From assembly GCA_020137815.1 (NCBI GenBank), contig CM035350.1, forward strand, positions 10,204,947 through 10,268,946: a stretch of 64,000 nucleotides of DNA, given 5' to 3'. Under the pieces are notes generated by a model. That model made no database searches and was not told the origin of the DNA. It saw nothing but the letters and a program-made list of their open reading frames with translations. Positions within the stretch are counted from its first letter, which is position 1. Each line of letters opens with the position of its first letter. Of this stretch, positions 30,151 to 41,097 are shown in pieces. Position numbers and translations under genes: made by a program. The stretch is from Hormiphora californensis (taxonomy: Eukaryota; Ctenophora; Tentaculata; Cydippida; Pleurobrachiidae).

Positions 30151-30164
30151 TGTACAACAACAGC

Positions 30165-31040
30165 CCGCGTGTTACCAAGGCAACAGGGTTGGGACGTGGA
30201 GCTGCTGGTGTGTAACCAAGGCAACAGGGATGGGACGTGGAGCTGCTGGTGTGTAACCAAGGCAACAGTGATGGGACGTGGAGCTGGTGTGTTACCAAGG
30301 CAACAGGGATAGAGCTGCTGGTGTGTAACCAAGGCAACAGGGATGTGGAGTTGCTGGTGTGTAACCAAGGCAACAGGGATGGGACGTGGAGCTGCTGGTG
30401 TGTAACCAAGGCAACAGGGATGGGACGTGGAGCTGCTGGTGTGTAACCAAGGCAACAGTGATGGGACGTGGAGCTGGTGTGTTACCAAGGCAACAGGGAT
30501 AGAGCTGCTGGTGTGTAACCAAGGTAACAGGGATAGAGCTGCTGGTGTGTAACCAAGGCAACAGGGATAGAGCTGCTGGTGTGTAACCAAGGCAACAGGA
30601 ATGGGACCAGGAGCTGATGTGTAACCAAGGCAACAGGGATAGAGCTGCTGGTGTGTAACCAAGGCAACAGGGATAGAGCTGCTGGTGTGTAACCAAGGCA
30701 ACAGGGATAGAGCTGCTGATGTGTAACCAAGGCAACAAGGGATAGAGCTGCTGGTGTGTAACCAAGGCAACAGGGATAGAGCTGCTGGTGTGTAACCAAG
30801 GCAACAGGGATAGAGCTGCTGGTGTGTAACCAAGGCAACAGGAATGGGACCAGGAGCTGATGTGTAACCAAGGCAACAGGGATAGAGCTGCTGGTGTGTA
30901 ACCAAGGCAACAGGGATAGAGCTGCTGGTGTGTAACCAAGGCAACAGGGATAGAGCTGCTGGTGTGTAACCAAGGCAACAGGGATAGAGCTGCTGGTGTG
31001 TAACCAAGGCAACAGGGATAGAGCTGCTGATGTGTCCCAT
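30165..31040. repeat. Minisatellite, about 35-bp units, about 880 bp
   Basis: About 25 copies of a unit containing GTGTGTAACCAAGGCAACAG, with two length classes: GGGATAGAGCTGCTG and a longer GGGACGTGGAGCTG form. Long open frames through the array are repeat artefacts. Confidence 0.95.
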
Positions 31041-32040
31041 GACATACAATGTGTTTCAAACACACTGTTTGTGGTGGCTGGTAGTAATTTGCTGGTATCC
31101 AATACCACACACACAGCCAAAACCTTCCCTAGAATAATGCAGCTATTATATGGTCGATTATTATAGAGAATATGTATTGGATAAGGGTGTAAGAGCAGGA
31201 ACCGACCGAACCAAGTAAACAACCAATCAGAGCTCGTTATTTAGGTCACGTGACTGGTTATCAGCCAATCAGGGACCAGTATTGGATAAGGGTGTAAGAG
31301 TTTGACAAAGAATATATTCTATACAAATACGGATGTTCTTGTTGCCTAGCTTGTCTATCTGGAGAGTGTGAATGTACACAGTTGCACTAATAGGAATTGG
31401 CTTATTTCCAAGCCGTATTATAGTATGTGTGAGATATATGCCTTACCAGTGACCAGTGACCTCGCTCCGCTCACACGAGCGTCGAGCGAAGCACGCGAGA
31501 AAGGGGTTCATGGTGCCTGACTGCATAGTGAGCTGGGAGCTGGGTAATTGGTTGTGTGAAGCTGATGTAATTAGTTACAAATGGGAACCATGCAATTAGA
31601 AACATGACGAAATGTGTGAAGTGACAACACTTAGTTACCCATGTTTACAGTATAATAGTGTGTAACAACTATTGCAGTACACACTGGGCATGGCACATAC
31701 GAGAAAGAGAGATATTATAAACGGTGAAGCAAGGGGTGTGTGTAGGCTCCAGTGTGTCTAGACACGCATTGTGATGTGGTTGTTACAGACGGGGGCGGGT
31801 ATTTGAGTGTGGCGATGCAGTTGACAAGGTGTGGCTGAAGAAGAATAAAACATATCCTGTTGTTGACGTAATGGGATGGGATGGGATGGTAAACTAATTT
31901 GGTGCACGGGATAACTAACAGGGGGACTAGAATGAACTATGAGCGATAAAGCTCAGTACAGCTGTATACAGTACATCATGGTGAAAATGATATTCAGAGT
32001 TTTTGTTATTCTCTCTGTGGCTGAACAAATGAATCAGACG
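31041..32040. other. No gene identified; flank of the Penelope-like element
   Basis: A duplicated phrase (TATTGGATAAGGGTGTAAGA) occurs at about 31174 and 31280. A short inverted motif (CGCTCCGCTC..GAGCGTCGAGCG) lies near 31475. The right end is probably 3' UTR of the Penelope-like element. Confidence 0.35.
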
Positions 32041-32086
32041 GGTATAATGACGCTACCAGTTTCGAGGATCTACCTCTTCATCGGGC
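32041..32086 (-). ncRNA. Hammerhead-ribozyme-like motif downstream of the Penelope-like ORF
   Basis: Read on the minus strand: CCGATGA, a 4-bp stem II (GAGG/CCTC), GAAAC, a short stem III (AC..GT, 7-nt loop) and a GTC cleavage-type triplet. Penelope-like elements are known to carry short-stem-III hammerheads. The core has C where U4 of CUGAUGA is usual and an extra A before stem II, so activity is uncertain. Confidence 0.5.
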
Positions 32087-32386
32087 TACAAAATAAATAG
32101 TGTTAATTATAAATATATAGTAAAAACTAAAATCACACACGTCAATCAACATAAAATTATAAATCAGCACTTTAATAATAAACTAAACACTGTACAGAGG
32201 AGCAAGTCTCATATGATCAGTACAGAGTGAACTGAAGTTACCGTTACAATACAGTAGGTGAGATGAAGTGATAAACAAATAGGGCGTGCATGAGGTGATA
32301 CACAAGGACTATCACAAATTAATACAAACTATTACGCACACAAACACACGAACCCACTGGACAACAACAACAACAGCAACTAAATA

Positions 32387-34756
32387 TTAAATTAAATATC
32401 TCGTAAGTTCGGAACATTCCTCTTTATTGTTCATACCAGGTCTCAGTTTCTGTATATACATGGCCTCTAAAATTTTCCTCTTTAAAATGTTTCTCTCGGT
32501 GGTTAATATCTTAAAACTGAGTTTAGGGGGTGTGTTTTTATGACGTGATGTGTAATGAATGGCTAGAGGGGTATCAATGTAGCTCGGCGCATTAGGATTG
32601 TTAGCATTGCGGGAATGTTCTGACAATCTGTCGTGTACCGACCTACAAGACTCTCCCACATAGATTTCACCACACAATAAACATGTTATCTGGTACACTG
32701 GTGACATGGTGTTACACGAGCCCTTCTCGAGTCTTTCACAAATATTACAATTTTTCGCAAGACACTCTAGATTGTCGTGAGGTCGTGAGCTACATAGCAT
32801 GTCTCTCAAGCGGGTGCCTGGGGTGAAGACTAAATCGATTGGCAGAGCTCTGGCGGTGATAAACTTACGTATTTCACCACTCACAGTTTCAGAAACATAC
32901 GGTAATTTCAACATCACATTGTTATTACCCTTTGTCAACCTACCCCGGGTTCTCTGTTCTCCAAATTGTCTGGGGTGTTCATACCCATTAGCTAAAAGAA
33001 GTCTGTCAGTAATGGCTAAGGACTGTTCCAATAATTCCGGGTTAGATGATGAGATCTCTGCAGTTCTGTAGAAGTTGCGTACTGTCTGCACTTTCGTTTC
33101 CAGAGGGTGGTGAGACCGGAAGTGCAGGGTGATGTCCTTTCTCGTACCTTTTCGATAGAACTTAGATTCCAGCTTATCATCAGTAATTCGAATCTCAGTG
33201 CCAAGGAATGGTGTAAAATCTCCGTCCTCAGGAAAATCCACCTCCCATTTTAACAATTCTCTCGGATCTTGTCGGGCAATGTTATTGAAAAGAGAGATGG
33301 CGGTTTCCCTGTTATCTGCGAGCGTCCAGGCATCATCAATGTACCGGCCGTACAATGATAAAGAGATGAATTTCACGTCGGTATAGATGGTTGCCCTCTC
33401 AAATTTGTAAACTCGAATAACTGCAGCAATGGGACTTGGTCGACAGCCCATAAACAAACCAACCAACTGTTTGTATACTCTACCACAGTAAGTGAAGTAG
33501 GAGTTAGTTAGCACCAATTCCAGGATCTGGTGCACGTCACAGAGGTGCAACTCACGGAGATTCAGGAGCTCTCTATTCTCAGCAGCAAAGTCAATGACAT
33601 CCTTCACACAATCCTCGATCACAAGATTGGTGTATAGAGCTGAAATGTCTGCTGAGCAGAAGTGCTTACCCTTCAGCTGTTCTGGTGGGAGTTCAGCTAA
33701 CTGTTTGAGGTGCGTGTGTATGTTGCTCAGATGACTGGGGATCAGATTCAGGAGGGGACTCAGGATCTGGGTTACCAGAGCAGCCAATTTCTCCGAGGGG
33801 GATCCGACACATGACACAATTGGCCGCACCTTCCCTTGCTCTAAGATGTCTGTTGGAGAGCATAGGGAGTCAGCATTGAACTTATGGGTCTTTACGAGAA
33901 CATACATACATGGCAGACGAGTGTTGGTCGTCTTTAGTGCCTTGTACATTTGATCCCCAAAACCTCTCGACACACAGATATCTCCCCACAGGTGATTGCA
34001 TTCATTTTCAAGGTGGGAAACATACCAAGAGATCTGATTTTGGTATGTAGTCTGGGTTGGTCGACGTACATCCACCCACTCTCCCTTCAATTTTCTAGTG
34101 GGGTGTATGATTTGATACACACCTGAGTTAGTATCTAAATGAGTCTGTGTCAATTGTTGTTGCAGGTTGCGATCTGTTACCACGAACTCACCACCCTTAT
34201 CACTAACCGAGATATGTATGTCATGGAGACGGGATTTGAGAGATTTCAGACCAGCTGCTTTCTGGTGTGAGAGATTGAACTGGATCTTGGTGTGTTCCAG
34301 TTGCACGTGGATTTTCTTCTGCAGCTGTCGAAGGTTCTCCTCCATCTCAGTACTAGCTGGTGGGGGTGGGTTGATGAACCTCCTGTTGGTAGGTATCTTG
34401 TCCTGTCTCCATACCTGCAGCCGTGTGGGCACTGTGTCCCGTTCGAGGGAAGACTGTTGCCACCTGAGTCGGTAGGCACAAGCCGCGAGTTCTGCGTTGA
34501 CCTCTGATATGAATCTGTCTCCCACAGTAGGGGTCAATGCAAAGTTGGGACCTAACTCAAGAACCGCTTTTTCTTGGGGCGACAAAACGGTCAAAAGGTT
34601 TGTCACACGCTCCTCTGGGACACTTTCAGGTTTCATGGACGGAGGGGAAGCAAGATGTTGTGGTGTAGGAGTTGTAGGTTCGGGCGGGACCGGGCGTTGT
34701 CGGGTACGCTGCAACTCAAATTTCCCCTTAAGTTTCCTCTTAATCTCACTCTTCAT
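32387..34756 (-). CDS. Penelope-like element: reverse transcriptase fused to GIY-YIG endonuclease
   Basis: The 789-residue open frame is intact. The RT region (about residues 290-560) includes KVRPIVSCVGSPSEKLA, FCSADISALYTNL, FMGCRPSPIAAV and catalytic YIDD. The C-terminal GIY-YIG nuclease begins near residue 692 (CLLCGEIYVGES, then SVHDRLSEH) and runs to the end (KILEAMYIQKLRPGMN). RT plus C-terminal GIY-YIG defines canonical Penelope-like elements. Integrity suggests recent insertion. The start at 34756 is the first ATG; an N-terminal basic region with KLKGKFELQRTRQR follows. It may sit inside a long intron of the candidate minus-strand gene. Confidence 0.93.
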   Translation of the reverse strand: MKSEIKRKLKGKFELQRTRQRPVPPEPTTPTPQHLASPPSMKPESVPEERVTNLLTVLSPQEKAVLELGPNFALTPTVGDRFISEVNAELAACAYRLRWQQSSLERDTVPTRLQVWRQDKIPTNRRFINPPPPASTEMEENLRQLQKKIHVQLEHTKIQFNLSHQKAAGLKSLKSRLHDIHISVSDKGGEFVVTDRNLQQQLTQTHLDTNSGVYQIIHPTRKLKGEWVDVRRPTQTTYQNQISWYVSHLENECNHLWGDICVSRGFGDQMYKALKTTNTRLPCMYVLVKTHKFNADSLCSPTDILEQGKVRPIVSCVGSPSEKLAALVTQILSPLLNLIPSHLSNIHTHLKQLAELPPEQLKGKHFCSADISALYTNLVIEDCVKDVIDFAAENRELLNLRELHLCDVHQILELVLTNSYFTYCGRVYKQLVGLFMGCRPSPIAAVIRVYKFERATIYTDVKFISLSLYGRYIDDAWTLADNRETAISLFNNIARQDPRELLKWEVDFPEDGDFTPFLGTEIRITDDKLESKFYRKGTRKDITLHFRSHHPLETKVQTVRNFYRTAEISSSNPELLEQSLAITDRLLLANGYEHPRQFGEQRTRGRLTKGNNNVMLKLPYVSETVSGEIRKFITARALPIDLVFTPGTRLRDMLCSSRPHDNLECLAKNCNICERLEKGSCNTMSPVYQITCLLCGEIYVGESCRSVHDRLSEHSRNANNPNAPSYIDTPLAIHYTSRHKNTPPKLSFKILTTERNILKRKILEAMYIQKLRPGMNNKEECSELTRYLI

Positions 34757-34986
34757 CCTCTCATTATTTTCCTCAAAGACAGACTGGACAAAATAATATA
34801 CTGAACTGGAACAATAACTGGACAGTCTCTGTCTGGATTCAATGATTCGATGCTTCTCCTGACTGATTAGATTGAAGTGATTGGCGAAAATGTGTGCATG
34901 GTGAAAATGTGTGCATAATATGTAGAGACAAACAGCAGCGAAGAAACTGAAATAGTTGCTAATTTGGCTGGCAATTCTCTGAACAA

Positions 34987-35917
34987 GGGAGGGTCTTAAA
35001 TCTTAGATTTCTCCGGCACCTTAACTTCAATGGTTCTGAAATTTTGACACATTGTTGTTGGGCTTATGCCAGATATGTGTACAGAGTTTCAAGTTCAAAA
35101 ATGCAAAAATTCATTAATGAACTTAAATTCCCGTTTTTTTAGTTAATTGAAGGTTTTCCCTTGTTCCAAGTTGATTTTGATCGCAAAATTGCAGCCACTC
35201 AATAGTGTTAACATTTATCAATGGCAATCTGAAATTTCATTGAAAATGAATAAAGTTTAGTGGGTGAAATTAATGAATTAAAAATGATCATTTTTTCAAA
35301 AAAAATTATTTTCGCTGAAAATGAGAGATTTTCACTGTAGAGATGAAATTAAAACCTAACTGGGTTATGATTTAATCATTTAAGTTCATTCTGGTATGAA
35401 AAACTGTTAAGTTCAAAAAAATTAATTTTTTTTAAATTTTCGTTTTTTAAATTTTTTCGTTAATAACTGCATAAATTAACATTTAACCGATAGTCTATTA
35501 ACAAACCGTTAGTTGAGACATTAATAAATCGAAACCTTGCTAATGGAAGCTTGCTAATGCTTATACTGATTGGTAACAACAAGCGTCATGTGACCTCCAT
35601 GCAAGCAACAAGAAACGTAACCAGGATGTGACAAAATCTTGTTAGCAAGATTGCAATTGGTCTCCAATGCCCTCTGTTGTACCCAGTATCAGATATCTGG
35701 CGTGGAGTACAATGAGGTTCCTGGAAAACAAAAAATATGGACTAGAGAAAACCTTCAATTAACTAAAAAAAGGAAATTTAAGTTCATTAATGAATTTTTG
35801 CATTTTTGAACTTGAAACTCTGTACACATATTTGGCATAAGCCCAACAACATTGTGTCAAAATTTCAGAACCATTGGAATTAAGGTGCCTGAGAAATCTA
35901 AGATTTAAGACCCTCCC
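34987..35917. mobile_element. Foldback element, 931 bp, about 175-bp terminal inverted repeats
   Basis: The left arm (34987-about 35163) and right arm (about 35742-35917) are inverted copies starting GGGAGGGTCTTAAATCTTAG with some divergence. The interior is AT-rich and non-coding. No target duplication was recognised. Confidence 0.88.
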
Positions 35918-36411
35918 TTTTTATTGGCCCACGCGGTATGTACTCAGGAAGGCACCGGAAAGTGTCTTCAAGTATAACTAGTGATGTCATCAGTCATTAT
36001 CACAATTGTAGCTTGTGTGCGTCATCTGATTCTTAAAGAAATTCGAAAGAAGAAGAGAGTTATCTATTATTACAAAAAGAGAGAGAAGGCGTGACTGTTA
36101 TAACCCACATGGAATATGTAGAGGTGCTAATACAATTACACACCTTCATACTGACTCTATAGGTTCCTATTTCTAGGTTCTAGAAGCTATATTAATTGTG
36201 AGGTCGCACTGACATAGAGCATTCTTTCATTCACAATTCGATTTGCTCTAAATGTTCATGCGGAAGCAACTGGAGCATGGTCTAAATGAGTGGAAACTAA
36301 CTGATCAGGGACTAACTGGCTGATCAACATGGATCTTTCTGTATTCTCTCCGCACCGTGGAAATAGTAAATACAATAATCAATAGTCGCCAGATAGTGCA
36401 GTGGTGATTTA

Positions 36412-36540
36412 TAGAATTATGAAGTGTGGTGGGTGTGGTGTGATTTATAGAAGTATGAAGTGTGGTGTGATTTATAGAAGTATGAAGTGTGGTGGGTGTG
36501 GTGTGATTTATAGAAGTATGAAGTGTGGTGGGTGTGGCAT
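36412..36540. repeat. Short tandem repeat, about 30-36-bp units
   Basis: Four copies of GATTTATAGAAGTATGAAGTGTGGTG with variable GGGTGTG spacers. Confidence 0.85.
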
Positions 36541-36581
36541 TGTTGATTTTTGTTGATTGGGTGTGATTTGTTTATTTGATG

Positions 36582-37069
36582 GGGGGGGGGACATGTTAAT
36601 TGTTAATAAATCACCTCTTTCTTCCGATTTTGTTAATTAACGTTAATTAACAAAATTAACAAATGCTAAAATATTGGTGTTATCGGTTTATAATACGACT
36701 TTAACTGATTTAATTTTGTAGTTTAATAACTTATCTAACGTTTGTATACCCATACAAGGCCTCCTCCGATAACCAAAGTCCAACATACAAGTTTTTTGGC
36801 TCCAAATCGATCAAAGTTTAAAGATTACGAATATTTCAATTTAGCGTGTAAAATGTCACTTGAATGTAATTTTTTCATTGATAATCCATTCTTCAGAAGA
36901 AAGAAAGTGGTGTACAACGTTTCTGTTTGGAAAATACGAAAAAATTCCCAAATTTGCTTTTTTTGGTCAAAAATTGAAAATTTGCTTCGCTACAAATCCT
37001 TGTGTCTTTTTAGAAAAAAAAATGTTAATATTAACAAAGTTAACAAAATTAACATGTCCCCCCCCCCCC
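36582..37069. mobile_element. Non-autonomous element with poly-G termini and 8-bp target duplication
   Basis: It starts with a G9 run then ACATGTTAAT, and ends with the inverse (ATTAACATGT then a C run). It is flanked by the 8-bp direct repeat ATTTGATG (36574-36581 and 37070-37077). An 8-bp duplication fits hAT-type insertion. The interior is AT-rich and has no transposase. Confidence 0.75.
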
Positions 37070-37299
37070 ATTTGATGCTCGTTCAATTAGTAATCTGATC
37101 AATTACCCGCTGCCTGACAGAAAATTCGCGCTTTACTACCAAATCACGACTGTATGGGTGAATCCCTGATCAGTTTACCATTGCAAAATTCACAGCTTTC
37201 AGCGGCATAGCGTCTACACAGTTCGCAATATCAAATTTACTTACAGGGATCGGATCTAGAGTTAATGTACTTACAAGATATCTATATACATGTACTTAC

Positions 37300-37438
37300 A
37301 GGATCTGTTGATATCTCCTCGGGAGGGGGCGGTGTAGTTATTCGTTGGTTCACTGGCCCTCTTGTGATTGAGGGCTCTTAGAGCAGGGGAGGGTTGGTAG
37401 TAGGAGGAATCGTCCGTCGACGAGTATCGTTGTAACAT
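37300..37438 (-). CDS. Candidate first coding exon of a minus-strand gene
   Basis: Minus strand: acceptor CCCTTTTTTAG|ACT, ATG at 37438, 46 codons starting MLQRYSSTDDSSYYQPSPAL, then donor AGATCCT|GTAAGT (phase 1). Its codon usage looks coding (Ser/Tyr/Pro-rich, no stops). Phase fits the exon candidate at 29.1 kb across an 8-kb intron that would contain the Penelope-like element. Confidence 0.45.
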
Positions 37439-37440
37439 AG

Positions 37441-38390
37441 TCTAAAAAAGGGTTAAATTCCCGTTAAATTAAATATAGCTGGTTTGATACCGCTGGATTT
37501 CAATAATCAAATAATTTTAAACAAAAGATTTCATATAATTTGATGGGCAACAGTAAATTTCCAAGGTAGAAATATGGAGACTGGAGAGATAGAGTGGACT
37601 AGAGGTCGGTATTCAACCTAAATTACCAACGTTAGGAGACATCTTTCTAATTTTATTAATCACTGTAATCACGGAGTTAGAGTGCGGTACGGTAAACAGC
37701 TCCCTGAAACTGAATATATTGCAATGTTGAAGACAGCAAAAAGTTTGCGGAAAGGACGCGATATTTAGGAGACTCTGGATACAACTCGCTCTGAAGAGAG
37801 CCGCACACAGTTGCTTATAACTGTCAGAATAATTTTAAAACTACTACTTCCACTATCTATAGGCGGTTTTCTAAGAAGCTCCTGGCGTGAATATTTCTGG
37901 CTTGACTCCTGGATAATTATCAGCTATGTAAATCTGTAAAAACAGTAAATTTACAAGTTTACACACGTCAGTACACAAGCTGTAGGTACCAGGGACAATT
38001 GTTTGAAACAAGATTAACAACGACAACACGCTTCAGTACGTAACAATTACATGAACATAACGACAGTGCCATGTGCTAATTGCCTGATAGCGTATTATAC
38101 TCTCGATACATGTGTGTCACATGTACCATTACCAATATCATACTGACAGTCCTGACAATTAGCCAGACACATGTCCATTGTGTGTGAAGAATGTTATATG
38201 TGCTATAACACCGGTGACACATGTCCAATGTGTGAAGAATGTTATATAGGGGTACATGACATTTGACACATCTCACAGATCAGTGACACATTATCTGAGA
38301 TCCCTGCCATTGTCAATAGGAGATAATGGAAGCTGCTCAAACAAAGACAATATATTGGTATACCGTTATGAATGCCTATATACTGAAGAA
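37441..38390. other. No gene identified
   Basis: AT-rich. A 25-bp phrase (GTGTGAAGAATGTTATAT) is repeated near 38180 and 38232. No RNA gene or coding pattern. Confidence 0.35.
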
Positions 38391-38585
38391 TTGATAGAAG
38401 TTTATGGACAACTGAGACAATTATTTTATTGCAGGAAATAAATCACACGTTTTCAAAAAGTTTTCAACACTACTTTAAACAAATTAATTTGAGCAGCCTG
38501 ATGATGTCGATGTTCGACGAAACCGTCGTGTGATTTATTTCCTGCAATAAAATAATTGTCTCAGTTGTCCATAAACTTCTATCAA
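38391..38585 (+). mobile_element. 59-bp inverted repeat flanking a hammerhead-like motif
   Basis: The arms 38391-38449 and 38527-38585 are essentially perfect inverse copies. Between them lies CTGATGA (38498-38504), stem II GTCGA/TCGAC, then GAAAC and CGTC. The right arm begins at the predicted hammerhead cleavage nucleotide (C38527). Stem III would be very short. This is probably the head-to-head junction of two 5' ends of a hammerhead-carrying retroelement. Confidence 0.55.
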
Positions 38586-38984
38586 CTATTGAAGATGAGA
38601 CTCATATCAAGCGTGGCAACACATGAACTTTATACTGAAGAATATAATGGGAAATATAAGTGGAACAATATGTGAAACATATATAGCTGACAAAGGACGG
38701 CAATTGCGACAGCAACATATTACCACCGAGACAGAGACAAGTTATAACGATAGCAATATATTATAGATAGAGTGATAGTTGTTATACTGTCCATATCTCT
38801 CTCATGCACTACATCGAGTAATAACAAGTTATTAACGTGTAACTGGAACAGGCAATGGGATCCATACCGGCTGGGATCTCAAAACTACATCTATCACACA
38901 CACCTCTCAGATCATTGCAGCCACAGATTCGCCATTCAATTTCCCCACGCAGATCATAGTTCCCACATCATGGCTATATAGATC

Positions 38985-39105
38985 TACTACTACTCACAGC
39001 TACTATACTACAACAGATCTACTACTACTACTACTACTACAACTGAGAACAGATCTACTACTACTACTCACAGCTACTACAACTAAGAACAGATCTACTA
39101 CTTGT
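38985..39105. repeat. (CTA)n-rich microsatellite
   Basis: Imperfect CTA/ACT triplets interspersed with CACAGCTACTA. Confidence 0.85.
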
Positions 39106-39279
39106 ATACTGGTGGACGCGTAATTACGCTCTGACACACACTATATCGCTCTGACACACATCTTGTGTGAGTTGTGATAGAGATATTGGACTCTCCAGTA
39201 TCCTCCGATATGGAGTTGTTAATTTACAGAACGTTACATCACATGACACACGCCTCTACCACTTCACGGACAGTATCTA

Positions 39280-40640
39280 TACATCTGGTACTTATGTCAA
39301 CCTCGGCTAAGGGTCTACAAAAACTCCTCGATGCCCTCTACCGGTTCTGCTCTGATTGGGATCTTACCGTTAACACCGAAAAAACGGCTATAATGGTCTT
39401 CAACCAAGCTGGGAGGAAACTCAAAGAATCCAACGGCTTTCTCTACGGCGACTCACACATCCCATCAACCAAGACCTATCAATATCTCGGTTTGACTTTC
39501 TCGGTGAATGGTAACCTACGAGAAGCCCAAAAACAACTGAGAATCAAGAGCATGCGGAGCATTTTCGCCATAAAAAGAATAGTGGATATCAGATCAATAT
39601 CCAAGCAAGCGGCCCTAAAACTATTTGATGCTCTGGTAGCACCTGTAGCAGGGTATGCATCAGCTATCTGGCTGCACGAAACAAGATTTCTCAAGACATC
39701 TCTAAATGGGAAGCATGTGAAAACTACATCGAAGGACATCTGGGACGACCAAACAGAAAAATGTCAAACCAGCTTTCTGAGATGGCTACTAGGACTTCGG
39801 AAAAACACACCGCTACCTCCACTCTACGGGGACACTGATAGAGTCCCCCTGGCCGTAAGAAACAGCAAACACCTGCTGGACTTCCACAATAGACTATGTA
39901 TCATGAGCAACACTCTCGACAACCAAAGCAAGCTAGTCGTACACGCCTATAACGAACAGAAGCGACTACAGTTGCCCTGGTATCAAAGTGTCCTAAGGAC
40001 CTCCGAGATATTCGACTCCAATGCCCACCACCCGCAGAAGATACTTCTCCCTAACTCCCAACTCGTGCAGGCCCGTATCTCAGATTGGTTTTGGACCCAA
40101 TGGGACGATATTCGCCACAGCAACCGGAAGCTTGAATTCTACAACAGTGTCAAGACCGGACATGGCTTTGAGGATTACCTAGAAAGAAGGACGGCACCTG
40201 ACTTCATCAAGTTAAGAACGAGTACCCACCGCCTAAAAATCGAAACCGGACGCCATAACAAAACTGACAGATCTGAGCGCCTCTGTGATGATTGCTCCTC
40301 ACCCGAGTCTATACCTCTCCTGCGTGCCCTCCCTTTCTTCGACCCCATCATCCAAGATGAGTGGCACATGCTGAATGAATGCACCCGCACCAAATCAGCT
40401 CGAGACCGCCTAACAGATCAAGACAGAACCTCCCTTCGTGGTCATGTCTTCCCCTCACATATCAATCATCATCTCTCCCACCTAATTCACACCATCATCA
40501 ACCCATAATACACACACTACCACCGCCCACCTTACCTCTCCTCTCAACCCCCTGAACCCTCTCTCTACCCCTCCTACTCCCACTTTTTTACCTATAGTTA
40601 TATGACAATAATATTATTGTTAAGTACTTTTTAATTTGAA
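39280..40640 (+). mobile_element. 5'-truncated LINE, RT C-terminal region
   Basis: The open frame 39174-40508 becomes retrotransposon-like from about 39285 (LVLMSTSAKGLQKLLDALYR). This is the segment that directly follows the YADD box in LINE reverse transcriptases, so the copy is truncated at the catalytic motif. A C-terminal Cys/His region follows (CDDCSS...HMLNEC). The 3' tail is T/A-rich (about 40580-40645). It is a different family from the LINE at 21-26 kb. Confidence 0.82.
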
Positions 40641-40895
40641 TCTTGAATCTCTACAATTATACTTCACGGGCATGTCCGGACAATATCCATCGGTATATTG
40701 ATGGCACGCACTATATCGCTATTTTCACACTTGCTACTATCACACTTCTCACCGCGGTACCACAATGCCCCACCACATGTTCACACATGTGTAGTATATT
40801 AAACACAATATGGTATTGAGAAGTGCACCTAGATGTTGTATACAAGATTTAGTGGGTTAAACAGCTTGTACCCTCAGCTGGAAGTGTAAGGCAGC

Positions 40896-41097
40896 GGATT
40901 ACGGCGGCCGAAAGGAAAACCCGAACCCGATGCCCAAAAGATCCATCTGCGCATTACAGATTGTGTACTTTTGCATGAAAAAAAGTGTGCATGTACACTT
41001 TTTTCACGCAAAAGTACATATTCTGTAATGCGCAGATGGATCTTTCGGGCATCGGGTTCGGGCAGTCGGGCTCTCCTTTCAGAACCCCGTAATCCCC
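40896..41097. mobile_element. Foldback MITE, about 200 bp
   Basis: Inverted arms GGATTACGG...CCCGAACCCGATGCCC..AAAGATCCATCTGCGC pair over about 95 nt around a short loop near 40995. No coding content. Confidence 0.85.

Noticed and set aside
30123-31222. Long minus-strand open frames (up to 308 aa) rich in LPWLHTSSSIPVALVTHQ
   Set aside because: They are translations of the 35-bp minisatellite, open in several frames at once; no gene signals.
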